Shown: positions 51,669-60,221 of the stretch, one piece after another
Layout of the letters: every line of letters starts with the position of its first letter
Numbering within the stretch: position 1 is the first letter of the stretch
Assembly: GCF_004365655.1 (NCBI RefSeq)
Contig: NZ_SOEO01000003.1
Coordinates: 186,001 to 250,000 of the forward strand
DNA: 64,000 nt
DNA from: Epilithonimonas xixisoli
Lineage (GTDB): Bacteria > Bacteroidota > Bacteroidia > Flavobacteriales > Weeksellaceae
Reading direction: 5' to 3'
Translations under genes and position numbers: made by a program
Notes under the pieces: generated by a model
The model's input: the letters and a program-made list of their open reading frames with translations, nothing else
What the model was told of the DNA's origin: nothing
Database searches by the model: none

Positions 51669-51719
51669 TTTGTCATTCAGTAGGAATCTAGACTGCTGAG
51701 ATTCCTACGGAATGACAAA
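51669..51719. repeat. 21-bp palindromic repeat (GTCATTC...GAATGAC)
   Basis: Left arm TTTGTCATTCAGTAGGAATCT (one base beyond the limit trimmed in spirit: key blocks GTCATTC and GTAGGAATC) pairs with the right arm at 51699-51719 at 20 of 21 positions, with a nine-base loop AGACTGCTG. No T-run follows. I recall similar sequences between genes of other Chryseobacterium. Confidence 0.8.
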
Positions 51720-51882
51720 GATTGTGTTTAATCTTACCTGAGCGAAGCGCCTTTATCTCAAAATAGTTATTTTTTTAATGGAATCGATGAATCTTTGATT
51801 TGCGAACCTTAAAGTGTTTTCAATAATTTCAAAAAAATCTTTGCGCTCTTTGCGTTAAAATCTAAGTGTCAGAAAAAAATAT

Positions 51883-51890
51883 TACATTTG
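51883..51890 (+). promoter_or_regulatory. Promoter -7 box of hmgA
   Basis: TACATTTG matches TAnnTTTG and lies 21 bases before the ATG at 51912. The -33 element is weak. Confidence 0.6.
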
Positions 51891-51911
51891 AGAAAAGCCA
51901 AATCCAACAAA

Positions 51912-53066
51912 ATGAGATACGTTCAGTTAGGTAAGATTCCACCAAAAAGACACACGGTTTTCAAATCCGAACAAGACCAATTCTATTACGAGCAACTCTT
52001 TGGAACAGAGGGTTTTCACGGCATTGCATCGTTGTTGTATCACACGCATCGCCCGACTCAAATCAAATCCATTGGCGAAGCAAAAGACGTGACACCGAAA
52101 ATCGCAGTCGAGAAAAACGTCACGCCAAGAATGATAAAAGGCGCAAAAGTGACCGCCGAAGATGACTTTTTGGAAAGCCGAAAGGTTCTGATGCTAAACA
52201 ACGATTTGAAAATGGGTCTGGCAAAACCAAGAAAATCACCAGACTATTTTTATAAAAATGCAGAATGCGACGAGTTACTTTTCGTTCACGCCGGAAAAGG
52301 AATTCTGAAAACAATGCTCGGAAATATTGAGTTTTCTGTCGGCGATTATCTCATCATTCCGAGAGGAACAATTCATCAGCTAGAATTGGAATCTGAAGAA
52401 AACGTTTTCCTATTCATAGAAGCGCATTCCCCGATTTACACACCAAAACGTTACCGAAACGAATTCGGACAATTGCTGGAACATTCGCCTTTTTGCGAGC
52501 GTGATATTGTTCCGCCAACTTTCGTAGAACCGAAAAATGAGAAAGGCGATTTTCTCATCAAAGTCAAAAAGGAAAATCAAATGACGGATTTCATTTATGC
52601 CACTCATCCCTTTGATGTGGTTGGTTGGGACGGTTATTTTTATCCTTACAAATTCAATATCAAGAACTTCGAACCGATTACGGGGAGAATTCATCAACCG
52701 CCTCCGGTTCATCAGAACTTCGAAGCGCATAACTTTGTGGTTTGTTCTTTCGTGGCGAGAATGTACGATTATCATCCTCAGGCAATTCCTGCGCCGTACA
52801 ACCATTCAAACATCGATTCCGATGAGGTTTTGTTTTATACAGAAGGCGATTTTATGAGCAGAAACCACGTGGATTTGATGGATTTTTCACTTCACCCTGG
52901 CGGAATTGTTCACGGCCCGCATCCAGGCGCGATGGAACGAAGCATCGGCAAAAAATCTACGGATGAATATGCGGTAATGGTTGACCCATTCCGACCTTTC
53001 AAACTGACGGAAGAAGCGATAAAAGTGGAAGACCCGAGTTACAAGACGAGTTGGTTGGAAGATTAA
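51912..53066 (+). CDS. hmgA: Homogentisate 1,2-dioxygenase
   Basis: About 384 residues. Opens the aromatic ring of homogentisate to maleylacetoacetate in tyrosine/phenylalanine breakdown. The Fe2+ ligands sit in the double cupin C-terminal part: the histidine and glutamate in HSNIDSDEVLFYTEGDF and the HPGGIVHGPHPGAMERS histidine cluster. ATG at 51912 (MRYVQLGKIPPKRH) matches the family start; an upstream TTG at 51888 overlaps the promoter. A Crp/Fnr regulator follows by 20 bases. Confidence 0.93.
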   Translation: MRYVQLGKIPPKRHTVFKSEQDQFYYEQLFGTEGFHGIASLLYHTHRPTQIKSIGEAKDVTPKIAVEKNVTPRMIKGAKVTAEDDFLESRKVLMLNNDLKMGLAKPRKSPDYFYKNAECDELLFVHAGKGILKTMLGNIEFSVGDYLIIPRGTIHQLELESEENVFLFIEAHSPIYTPKRYRNEFGQLLEHSPFCERDIVPPTFVEPKNEKGDFLIKVKKENQMTDFIYATHPFDVVGWDGYFYPYKFNIKNFEPITGRIHQPPPVHQNFEAHNFVVCSFVARMYDYHPQAIPAPYNHSNIDSDEVLFYTEGDFMSRNHVDLMDFSLHPGGIVHGPHPGAMERSIGKKSTDEYAVMVDPFRPFKLTEEAIKVEDPSYKTSWLED

Positions 53067-53086
53067 TTTTAAATATAATTTCTTAT

Positions 53087-53668
53087 ATGTCCGATTTCGA
53101 TTACTTGATAAATTATGCCCAAAATACATTTGGATTGGATGATGCTGACGTTAAAAGAATCGATGATTATTTTGAAATTCAAACGCCTAAAAAGAACGAA
53201 ATTATACTTAATTCTGGAGAAGTTTGCAAAAATATTTATTTTGTCAAAAAAGGAATTCTAAGAACTTTCCATATCAATTCCAACGGAACGGAATTCACAA
53301 GATTGATTGTGAAAGAAAATCAGTTTTGTACGGTTTTGATTAGTTTCCAAGAGAAGATGGCTTCGCCGGCTTTTATTCAGGCTTTGGAAGATTGTGTTTT
53401 GTTCAGAATTTCTCAGGAGAATTTTCTTAGATTTGTTTCTCAATCCGAGAATGCAAAGAAAATCTACACAACTATTTTGGAAGAATTTCAGAATTTTCAA
53501 ATCAAAAGATTGGAGTTTCTCACGCAATATTCTCCTCAAGAAAAAACTGAAATTTTCATTAAGGAAAATCCAGAATTAGAATCCCGAATCACAGACAAAA
53601 TTATAGCGTCTTATCTACAAATTACGCCGGAAACTTACTCCCGATGTAAGAAAAAGTTGGAGTCTTGA
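53087..53668 (+). CDS. Crp/Fnr family transcriptional regulator
   Basis: About 193 residues, beginning MSDFDYLINYAQNTFG at ATG 53087. Cyclic-nucleotide-binding-like beta-roll: NSGEVCKNIYFVKKGILRTF and a middle segment SFQEKMASPAFIQALEDC, then a C-terminal helix-turn-helix (SRITDKIIASYLQITPETYS). There is no 4-Cys Fe-S motif, so it is not oxygen-sensing. It follows hmgA closely and may be co-transcribed; whether it controls the tyrosine genes is unknown. Confidence 0.85.
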   Translation: MSDFDYLINYAQNTFGLDDADVKRIDDYFEIQTPKKNEIILNSGEVCKNIYFVKKGILRTFHINSNGTEFTRLIVKENQFCTVLISFQEKMASPAFIQALEDCVLFRISQENFLRFVSQSENAKKIYTTILEEFQNFQIKRLEFLTQYSPQEKTEIFIKENPELESRITDKIIASYLQITPETYSRCKKKLES

Positions 53669-53723
53669 TTTGAATCAATTTTTTGAATGTGTAATTTCTT
53701 CAAATTTGATGAAAATTACACTT

Positions 53724-54140
53724 ATGAAAACAATTTTGACTTTTATGATTTTGTTGCTTGGTTTTAATTTTAACCTTGCTCAGCAAAAAAAGATTGACAG
53801 CAGTTTTACCAAAGAAAAACATTTGAAATCCTACAAGCCATTGATGAAAACGGCTAATATCCTTTTGGCTTCGGGAGGCGGATTGATGCTGATTGGTGGG
53901 ATTCTGATTGCAACTGATAATTCGGAAGATAATGGTTGGATTACAATTATTTCAGGACAAGAATTTGCAGGTGTGATGGTTATAATTGCTGGAATTATTA
54001 CAGCTTCAGTTTCAATTCCGTTTTACATTACGGCTTATGTGAAAAAGCGTAAGTTAAAATTGTCTCCCGCAATTACTTACGAATATCAAAAGAATATGCA
54101 GATTCCAATTACTAATTTTGGGCTTGCTATCAATTTTTAA
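53724..54140 (+). CDS. Small exported membrane protein, unknown
   Basis: About 138 residues from ATG 53724, where a signal peptide starts (MKTILTFMILLLGFNFNLAQ). Two glycine-rich transmembrane helices follow (ILLASGGGLMLIGGILIAT and GVMVIIAGIITASVSI) and a short basic tail. Similar two-helix layout is common in Bacteroidetes proteins of unknown function. A terminator overlaps its downstream side. Confidence 0.6.
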   Translation: MKTILTFMILLLGFNFNLAQQKKIDSSFTKEKHLKSYKPLMKTANILLASGGGLMLIGGILIATDNSEDNGWITIISGQEFAGVMVIIAGIITASVSIPFYITAYVKKRKLKLSPAITYEYQKNMQIPITNFGLAINF

Positions 54141-54147
54141 AAATGAG

Positions 54148-54169
54148 AAGCTAACATTTTTGTTAGCTT
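54148..54169. terminator. Terminator between convergent genes
   Basis: AAGCTAACA / TGTTAGCTT stem with a T4 loop. It lies between the stops of convergent genes with A/T-rich runs on both sides. Confidence 0.75.
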
Positions 54170-54176
54170 TTCGATT

Positions 54177-54716
54177 TTAAGTGAAATCCACATTTACCAC
54201 TATCGTTTTTCTGTCTTTCAAAAAATGGATAAATAGATGTCTATCTTCCTCTCCAATAATTTTTCTTTCAAAAACTTTATTACCATTTTCAATTGATTCT
54301 TTTAGCGCATTGTCATTTTGTAATTCCTTGAGTAATTTACTGTAATCCGATAGAGATAATTCAATAATTGATTTGGAAAAGTAATCGCCGTGAAAATCTG
54401 GATAGCTTGAACTCTTAAATTTTATTTCTGCTGATTTAGGAATTTTTTGTTTTGTAACATATTCAAATTCATTATAATAAAAGCTTTTTGGTGGGTAAAC
54501 CGCAGTGTATGAAAAATAGAAAGAAAGTAATGCAGAAGAAATGAATAAGTATAATACAAGCATATTATTGCTTAAATATTTCGATTGTATGTCAAATATA
54601 TTTCGAATGTATTTCAATATTAAATATGGAATGATTATGAATACAGAAAAAATCAAAAATATAAAAATGAATAGAACTGTAATTACAATATGGTGATAGT
54701 CATTTAGATTTTCCAT
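54177..54716 (-). CDS. Membrane protein, unknown
   Basis: About 179 residues from ATG 54716 (MENLNDYHHIVITVLF). Three transmembrane helices near the start and around residue 60, then a soluble C-terminal domain rich in Lys/Glu. Function unknown. It follows the next gene upstream by one base, so both are translated together. Confidence 0.6.
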   Translation of the reverse strand: MENLNDYHHIVITVLFIFIFLIFSVFIIIPYLILKYIRNIFDIQSKYLSNNMLVLYLFISSALLSFYFSYTAVYPPKSFYYNEFEYVTKQKIPKSAEIKFKSSSYPDFHGDYFSKSIIELSLSDYSKLLKELQNDNALKESIENGNKVFERKIIGEEDRHLFIHFLKDRKTIVVNVDFT

Positions 54717-54717
54717 A

Positions 54718-55008
54718 TCAATTCCCAGCAATCGGACTTCCAAAAATCCCAACCGCCATTTCTGCCCAAATTAGCATTAACAAAGCAACAATTCCCAAAA
54801 CCAAAATCAATCTCGATTTGAAAGTTTTTACTTTTTTCAAAACAAAATCAAGCGTGAAAACGGTTGCAAACAGCAAGATTCCCATAATTACAAAATCGGA
54901 CAAAGTCCAATTGACTTCTTTTGTAAACTGCATCGCAATCAATGGAATGCTCAATAAAACAAACGGAATTGAAAATAGAAGTACGCTTCTTTGATTAGTT
55001 GTTATCAT
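54718..55008 (-). CDS. Small four-helix membrane protein
   Basis: 96 residues with three or four hydrophobic helices (VLLFSIPFVLLSIPLIAM, FVIMGILLFATVFTLDFV, LILVLGIVALLMLIWAEM). No motif recognised. First gene of a two-gene unit on the minus strand; it ends one base before its partner starts. Confidence 0.6.
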   Translation of the reverse strand: MITTNQRSVLLFSIPFVLLSIPLIAMQFTKEVNWTLSDFVIMGILLFATVFTLDFVLKKVKTFKSRLILVLGIVALLMLIWAEMAVGIFGSPIAGN

Positions 55009-55148
55009 AATTTTAAAGTTTAATTGGTTGTAAAGAACTTTGAATTACAAAGTAAATAAATATTTTTTAAACTTTCAAAATTATTTTCAAATTAATATGA
55101 CTTTTTACCAAACTGATAACGCTCATTTTTTTGTTTATCTTTAGGATA

Positions 55149-55156
55149 TAAATTTG
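55149..55156 (+). promoter_or_regulatory. Promoter -7 box of the CoA-transferase
   Basis: TAAATTTG matches TAnnTTTG and is 18 bases before the ATG at 55174. A TTTG lies 15 bases upstream, somewhat too near. Confidence 0.5.
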
Positions 55157-55173
55157 TGAAAAATATTTAAGCG

Positions 55174-56445
55174 ATGATCAATTACGTTACAGCAGAAGAG
55201 GCAGTTTCAATTATTAAAAGTGGCGACAGGATTTTCGGACACGGAAGTGCTTGTACGCCTAATATTTTGTATGATGAGTTGGCAAAACAATCTTCCAGGC
55301 TCAGCAATGTGGAGATGGTTTCCATCACGCAACAAGGTAATGTAGAAATTGCTAAACCTCAATATAAAGACAGTTTTTTCATCAATTCATTGTTTACTTC
55401 TACGCCGGTTCGTGAGGCTGTGAATGGTGAAAATGGAGATTATGTTCCGATTTTCCTGAGTGAGATTCCTGTGCTTTTCAAAAACGGAATTCTGCCAATT
55501 GATGTCGCTTTGATTACCGTTTCTCCGCCGGACGATCACGGTTATTGTACGCTTGGAACTTCTGTGGATGTTGCGAGAAGTGCGATTGATACTGCGAAAA
55601 CAATCATTGCGGTTGTGAATCCAAAAATGCCTAGAACGCACGGCGACGGAATGATTCACATCAACCGAATCGAAAAGCTGGTTTGGAATGAGGAAGATCT
55701 TTTGACCATCGATTATGGCTCCAAAGTTGGCGCAGAAGAAATGCTGATAGGAAAGCACGTCGCAGAATTAATTGATGATAAAGCAACTTTACAAATGGGA
55801 ATCGGAACCATTCCGGATGCGGTTTTGAAATGCCTTGGAAATCACAAAGACCTTGGCGTTCACACAGAAATGTTGAGCGATGGCGTGATTGATTTAATCC
55901 AAAATGACATCATTAATAATAAGTATAAAGGCACGCATACCAACAGAACAATTACAAGTTTTTGCTTCGGAACCAGAAAGTTATATGATTTTGTAGATGA
56001 CAATCCTTCGATCGCGTTTATGGATGTTCAGCACGTGAATTTTCCTATTAACATTATGAAAAACAAAAAAATGCACGCGATAAATTCGGCTATCGAAATT
56101 GACATTACAGGTCAGGTTTGCGCAGATTCTATCGGGACTTACCAGTTCAGCGGAATCGGCGGACAAATGGATTTTATGCGAGGCGCCGCGTTGAGTGAAG
56201 GTGGAAAACCAATTATGGCACTTTCATCCAGAACCAAAAAAGGTGTTCCGAGAATTGTTCCTTTCCTCAAACAAGGCGCTGGCGTTGTAACAACGAGAGG
56301 TCATATTCATTACGTTGTGACGGAATTTGGAACGGCTTACTTGTACGGAAAAAATCTTCGTCAAAGAGCCAAAGCTTTGATTGATATTTCTCATCCTGAT
56401 GACAGAGAAATGCTGGAGAGAGCGGCTTTTGAACGGTTTAAATAA
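55174..56445 (+). CDS. Acetyl-CoA hydrolase/CoA-transferase family protein
   Basis: 423 residues. N-terminal domain with GHGSACTPNILYDELA and middle motif LQMGIGTIPDAVLKCLG; C-terminal domain with VVTEFGTAYLYGKNLRQRA, then KALIDISHPDDRE. This is the family of acetate, succinate and 4-hydroxybutyrate CoA-transferases. Because tyrosine breakdown releases acetoacetate and hmgA, hppD and fahA are neighbours, activation of acetoacetate to its CoA ester is a reasonable guess. Specificity cannot be settled from sequence alone. Confidence 0.87.
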   Translation: MINYVTAEEAVSIIKSGDRIFGHGSACTPNILYDELAKQSSRLSNVEMVSITQQGNVEIAKPQYKDSFFINSLFTSTPVREAVNGENGDYVPIFLSEIPVLFKNGILPIDVALITVSPPDDHGYCTLGTSVDVARSAIDTAKTIIAVVNPKMPRTHGDGMIHINRIEKLVWNEEDLLTIDYGSKVGAEEMLIGKHVAELIDDKATLQMGIGTIPDAVLKCLGNHKDLGVHTEMLSDGVIDLIQNDIINNKYKGTHTNRTITSFCFGTRKLYDFVDDNPSIAFMDVQHVNFPINIMKNKKMHAINSAIEIDITGQVCADSIGTYQFSGIGGQMDFMRGAALSEGGKPIMALSSRTKKGVPRIVPFLKQGAGVVTTRGHIHYVVTEFGTAYLYGKNLRQRAKALIDISHPDDREMLERAAFERFK

Positions 56446-56482
56446 AATTAAACAAACTTTTAATTTTTTCTCACTTTTGTTG

Positions 56483-56490
56483 TATATTTG
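56483..56490 (+). promoter_or_regulatory. Promoter -7 box of the 264-residue protein
   Basis: TATATTTG, a perfect TAnnTTTG, 25 bases before the TTG start at 56515. Confidence 0.6.
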
Positions 56491-56514
56491 ATATAACACA
56501 CAAGTATTTTTTAA

Positions 56515-57309
56515 TTGAAATCAATTTATAACTTAATAAAAGAGGAAATTCGGAAGCAACCCAATATTCAGGAATCCATTTTGGGGAAAGCAAATCCGTG
56601 GAAAAGGAGTCATTATATCATTCTTTCTGAGATTATCAAAGAGGAACTTTCTAAAAAAGAAGAATTGCAGAATGAGAGAAAGTTTGAACTCGGAACCAGT
56701 ATTTCTCATATCACTTTGCAACGTTTTTTTGAGAGTGATTATGATTATAAGACTCACAACGATCTGCGTTTTTTGAAAACGTTGGATAAGGTTTGTATTT
56801 TCCTGGGTTTCAAAGATCTAAGTGCTTTCGTGATGAATGTGAAGGATAAGAATCTTTATAACAAATCCGCATTCGAAAAGGAATTCACGACTGATATAGT
56901 TTACAAATATTGCCAGACAAATTTTGAGTTTTTCAAAGTTTTCCCCGAATTAAAGCTTGATATTTTCGATGATTTAATTTTTCCGGAAGCACCTTTCCGT
57001 GAGAGAATTAGAAATTACAGTTCACAACTTTGCGAGAGAAAATTGAAACTTGTTGTCAACAACAACCGATCCAATTTTGAGATTTTTGATTTGGATATTA
57101 TTTCAGAAGAGCCTGAAAAAATCGTAGTGAAAACACAGGAGTTTTGGAATCTGGTGTTTGTGGTAGAGCACTCTGAGGAGGAATATATCGTGAATGAGCT
57201 TAATACCCAAATCTACTTCATCAAGAAAAAGAACAATGAATGGAAAATCTGGGACAATTACAATCCAAACTCTGGATTGCTTAATAATGAAATAGAAAAA
57301 AAGCCGTAA
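56515..57309 (+). CDS. Unknown cytoplasmic protein
   Basis: 264 residues from a TTG start. The N-terminal third is helical and contains SHITLQRFFESDYDYKTHND, which looks like a DNA-binding helix; the C-terminal part is beta-rich. Similar proteins in flavobacteria are annotated only as hypothetical. It carries its own -7 box and terminator. The stop codon lies inside the terminator hairpin. Confidence 0.6.
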   Translation: MKSIYNLIKEEIRKQPNIQESILGKANPWKRSHYIILSEIIKEELSKKEELQNERKFELGTSISHITLQRFFESDYDYKTHNDLRFLKTLDKVCIFLGFKDLSAFVMNVKDKNLYNKSAFEKEFTTDIVYKYCQTNFEFFKVFPELKLDIFDDLIFPEAPFRERIRNYSSQLCERKLKLVVNNNRSNFEIFDLDIISEEPEKIVVKTQEFWNLVFVVEHSEEEYIVNELNTQIYFIKKKNNEWKIWDNYNPNSGLLNNEIEKKP

Positions 57310-57325
57310 ACAACGGCTTCATTTT
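57301..57325 (+). terminator. Terminator overlapping the stop codon
   Basis: AAGCCGT/ACGGCTT stem with loop AAACA and T-run; the TAA stop (57307-57309) lies in the loop. Confidence 0.85.
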
Positions 57326-57642
57326 TTCAATCTGTGCATTTATGTTTTTAGAATCCTGAATTTTTCTATAACAAATGTAACACTACAAATCCATAAAACT
57401 TAAACTTAAAAATACTTAAAACTACTTATTGTGTTTTCTTTATATATTTTCTGTTTTTATTAAATTAATAATTAACAAAAGATAATTATTTTAACAAATA
57501 ATGCTTAAATTTAGTTAATTAGTGTAAAGTTAACATTTTTAATTAATGTAGTTTGCATTTTAAAACTAAAAACTAACAGATGTTAGTTTATTCCCAAAAA
57601 ATTCTTATCTTGGCATCAACAGATATAAAAGTAAAAAGTAAA
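57326..57642. other. Gene-free AT-rich stretch before hppD
   Basis: About 317 bases without a gene. It holds two tracts of AAACTTAAAC/AAAATACTT-like repeats and a TATCTTGG near 57607, a weak -7 candidate for hppD. No repeat element or hairpin was noticed. Confidence 0.4.
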
Positions 57643-58773
57643 ATGTCAACACTCACTTTTGCCGAGAAAATCGCACAAGCCGAGAATTTTCTCCCCATCA
57701 ACGGAACAGATTATTTAGAGTTTTATGTAGGAAATGCCAAGCAGGCGGCCCATTTTTACAAAACCGCATTCGGTTTTCAGTCCGTAGCTTATGCTGGTCC
57801 GGAAACTGGCGTCAGAGATAGAGCGTCTTACGTTCTTCAGCAAGGAAAAATCAGATTGGTATTGACTTCGGGACTCAAGTCGGATTCTTCAATTTGTGAA
57901 CATCAGAAAAAACACGGCGATGGTGTCAAGATTTTGGCACTTTGGGTAGATGATGCCGAGAAAGCCTTTGAAGAAACCACAAAACGTGGCGGGAAACCAT
58001 ATCTGGAGCCTCAAACTTTGACCGACGAATTCGGAGAAGTGAAGATGTCCGGAATCTACACTTATGGCGAAACAGTTCATATGTTCGTGGAACGTAAAAA
58101 TTACAATGGAGCATTTATGCCAGGCTACGAACCTTGGAAAAGCGACTACAATCCGTCCGATGTTGGACTTCTGTACGTGGACCATTGCGTAGGAAATGTT
58201 GGCTGGGACAGGATGATTCCAACGGTTGAGTGGTACGAAAAAGTGATGGGATTTGTCAACATTCTTTCGTTTGACGACAAACAAATCAATACAGAATATT
58301 CCGCTTTAATGTCAAAAGTAATGTCCAACGGAAACGGATTTGCCAAGTTCCCAATCAATGAACCAGCCGAAGGTCAAAGAAAATCTCAGGTGGAGGAATA
58401 TCTGGATTTCTACGAAGGCGAAGGCGTACAGCATATTGCCGTTGCGACAAAAGATATTGTCAAAACTGTTACAGAACTGAAAAGTCGTGGGATAGAATTC
58501 CTTTCGCCACCGCCAGAAGCCTATTACGAAATGATTCCGGATAGAGTGGGGAACATCGATGAAGACATTAAGAAACTTCAAAGTTTGGGAATTTTGGTGG
58601 ATTGTGATGAGGAAGGTTATCTACTTCAAATTTTTACAAAACCAGTCGAAGACAGACCAACTTTGTTCTACGAAATCATCGAGAGACACGGCGCTCAGAG
58701 TTTCGGAGCCGGAAACTTCAAAGCCCTTTTCGAAGCCTTGGAAAAAGAACAGGAAAAACGTGGCAATTTATAA
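57643..58773 (+). CDS. hppD: 4-hydroxyphenylpyruvate dioxygenase
   Basis: About 376 residues. Converts 4-hydroxyphenylpyruvate to homogentisate. The glyoxalase-like double fold is visible; Fe2+ ligands are His in YVDHCVGNV, His in GVQHIAVAT and Glu in FYEIIERHG. ATG at 57643 (MSTLTFAEKI) is preferred to the TTG-like upstream start; the N-terminal DYLEFYVGNAKQAAHFY is family-typical. A terminator and a heptanucleotide array separate it from fahA. Confidence 0.94.
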   Translation: MSTLTFAEKIAQAENFLPINGTDYLEFYVGNAKQAAHFYKTAFGFQSVAYAGPETGVRDRASYVLQQGKIRLVLTSGLKSDSSICEHQKKHGDGVKILALWVDDAEKAFEETTKRGGKPYLEPQTLTDEFGEVKMSGIYTYGETVHMFVERKNYNGAFMPGYEPWKSDYNPSDVGLLYVDHCVGNVGWDRMIPTVEWYEKVMGFVNILSFDDKQINTEYSALMSKVMSNGNGFAKFPINEPAEGQRKSQVEEYLDFYEGEGVQHIAVATKDIVKTVTELKSRGIEFLSPPPEAYYEMIPDRVGNIDEDIKKLQSLGILVDCDEEGYLLQIFTKPVEDRPTLFYEIIERHGAQSFGAGNFKALFEALEKEQEKRGNL

Positions 58774-58790
58774 ACCAAATCATTCACTAT

Positions 58791-58826
58791 AGAATTAAAG
58801 CATTATTTTTAATGCTTTAATTTTTT
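58791..58826 (+). terminator. Terminator after hppD
   Basis: AATTAAAGCATT and AATGCTTTAATT are perfectly complementary around a six-base loop, and a T-run follows. Confidence 0.85.
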
Positions 58827-58827
58827 G

Positions 58828-58862
58828 TCTAAATTCTAACATCTAAACTCTAACTTCTATAT
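58828..58862. repeat. TCTA heptanucleotide array abutting fahA
   Basis: TCTAAAT TCTAACA TCTAAAC TCTAACT TCTATAT, five exact steps. The ATG of fahA begins one base later at 58864. Confidence 0.85.
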
Positions 58863-58863
58863 A

Positions 58864-60120
58864 ATGAAATCATTCATAGAATATTCCTCAGATTCAGACT
58901 TTTCCATTCACAATATTCCGTTTGGTGTTTGTGTTTTTAACAAAGAATTTATTGCCTGCGCAACAAGAATTGGCGATATCGTCATCGATTTGGCAACCTT
59001 GTACGACCTTGGTTATTTTGAAGAAATCACCGAAATGGACGAAAATGTTTTCGAAGCCTACACCATCAACGAATTTATTGAACTTGGAAAACCTGTTACC
59101 AATAAAGTCAGAGAAAAAATCCAACAGCTTCTACTGGAAGATTCACTTCTTTCAAAAGACGAACGAACGATTACAGACTGCTTCTACAATCTCGACGAAA
59201 TCCAAATGATGATGCCTTTGCACATCCCAAATTACACCGATTTTTACAGCAGTATCCAACACGCCACCAACGTCGGAATGATGTTCCGCGACCCAGCCAA
59301 TGCACTTCTTCCAAACTGGAAACATTTGCCGGTTGGTTATCACGGTCGCGCGTCTTCCATTGTTTTATCAGGAATCGATATCATCAGACCTTGCGGACAA
59401 ATCAAACCACCAGATGCAGACAAACCGATTTTCAGCGCGTCAAAACAACTCGATTTCGAATTGGAAATGGCTTTTGTGGTGAATAAAAATACAGATTTGG
59501 GCGATAGGATTTCTGTGGCTGAGGCAGAAGATGCGATTTTCGGAATGATGATTTTCAATGATTGGTCGGCAAGAGACATTCAAAGTTGGGAATATGTTCC
59601 GCTTGGTCCATTTTTAGGTAAGAATTTTGGCTCTTCTATTTCGCCTTGGATTGTAACTTTGGAAGCTTTGAAACCATTCAAAACAGAATCTCCAAAGCAA
59701 GAACCAGAAGTTTTAGATTATCTGAAATTTGAAGGAGATAAAAATTATGACATCAATCTCGAAGTTTATTTGAAACCAGAAAACTCCGAAGAAAATCTGA
59801 TTTCGCAAAGCAATTACAAATTTATGTACTGGAATATGTTCCAGCAATTGGCGCATCATACCGTGAATGGTTGCAATGTGGAAGTTGGTGATGTTTATGC
59901 CAGCGGAACAATTTCTGGAGAAGATAAAAAATCGTACGGTTCGATGCTGGAATTGTCTTGGAAAGGCACAAAACCATTGCAACTCAAAAACGGAATCGAA
60001 AGAAAATTTATAGAAGACGGCGATACGATTACGATGAAAGCGTGGTCAGAAAAAGACGGCATCCGAGTTGGGTTTGGGGAAGTTTCTGGGAAGATTTTGC
60101 CGGCTATTTTACCAAAATAG
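58864..60120 (+). CDS. fahA: Fumarylacetoacetase
   Basis: 418 residues. Hydrolyses fumarylacetoacetate to fumarate and acetoacetate, the last step of tyrosine breakdown. The family core NIPFGVCVF at the N-terminus, HVGMMFRDP-type segment (HATNVGMMFRDP), YHGRASSI and the metal-binding DFELEMAFVV plus FNDWSARDIQ are visible. A maleylacetoacetate isomerase gene is not nearby. The array directly before the ATG replaces a normal leader. Confidence 0.94.
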   Translation: MKSFIEYSSDSDFSIHNIPFGVCVFNKEFIACATRIGDIVIDLATLYDLGYFEEITEMDENVFEAYTINEFIELGKPVTNKVREKIQQLLLEDSLLSKDERTITDCFYNLDEIQMMMPLHIPNYTDFYSSIQHATNVGMMFRDPANALLPNWKHLPVGYHGRASSIVLSGIDIIRPCGQIKPPDADKPIFSASKQLDFELEMAFVVNKNTDLGDRISVAEAEDAIFGMMIFNDWSARDIQSWEYVPLGPFLGKNFGSSISPWIVTLEALKPFKTESPKQEPEVLDYLKFEGDKNYDINLEVYLKPENSEENLISQSNYKFMYWNMFQQLAHHTVNGCNVEVGDVYASGTISGEDKKSYGSMLELSWKGTKPLQLKNGIERKFIEDGDTITMKAWSEKDGIRVGFGEVSGKILPAILPK

Positions 60121-60188
60121 ACACAAAGGTTTTCACAAAGTTCACAAATTTTTTTTCTCCTTGTGGTCTTTGTGAAAAATCATTGTGA
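60121..60188. repeat. CACAAAG inverted repeat after fahA
   Basis: CACAAAGGTTTTCACAAAG on the left faces CTTTGTGAAAAATCATTGTG on the right (18-20 pairs with some mismatches) around a T-rich centre, so a hairpin could form. Related arms are at 12194 and 29304. Confidence 0.55.
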
Positions 60189-60221
60189 GCTTAGTGGTTA
60201 AAAATATTTTAAAGAAAAAAA

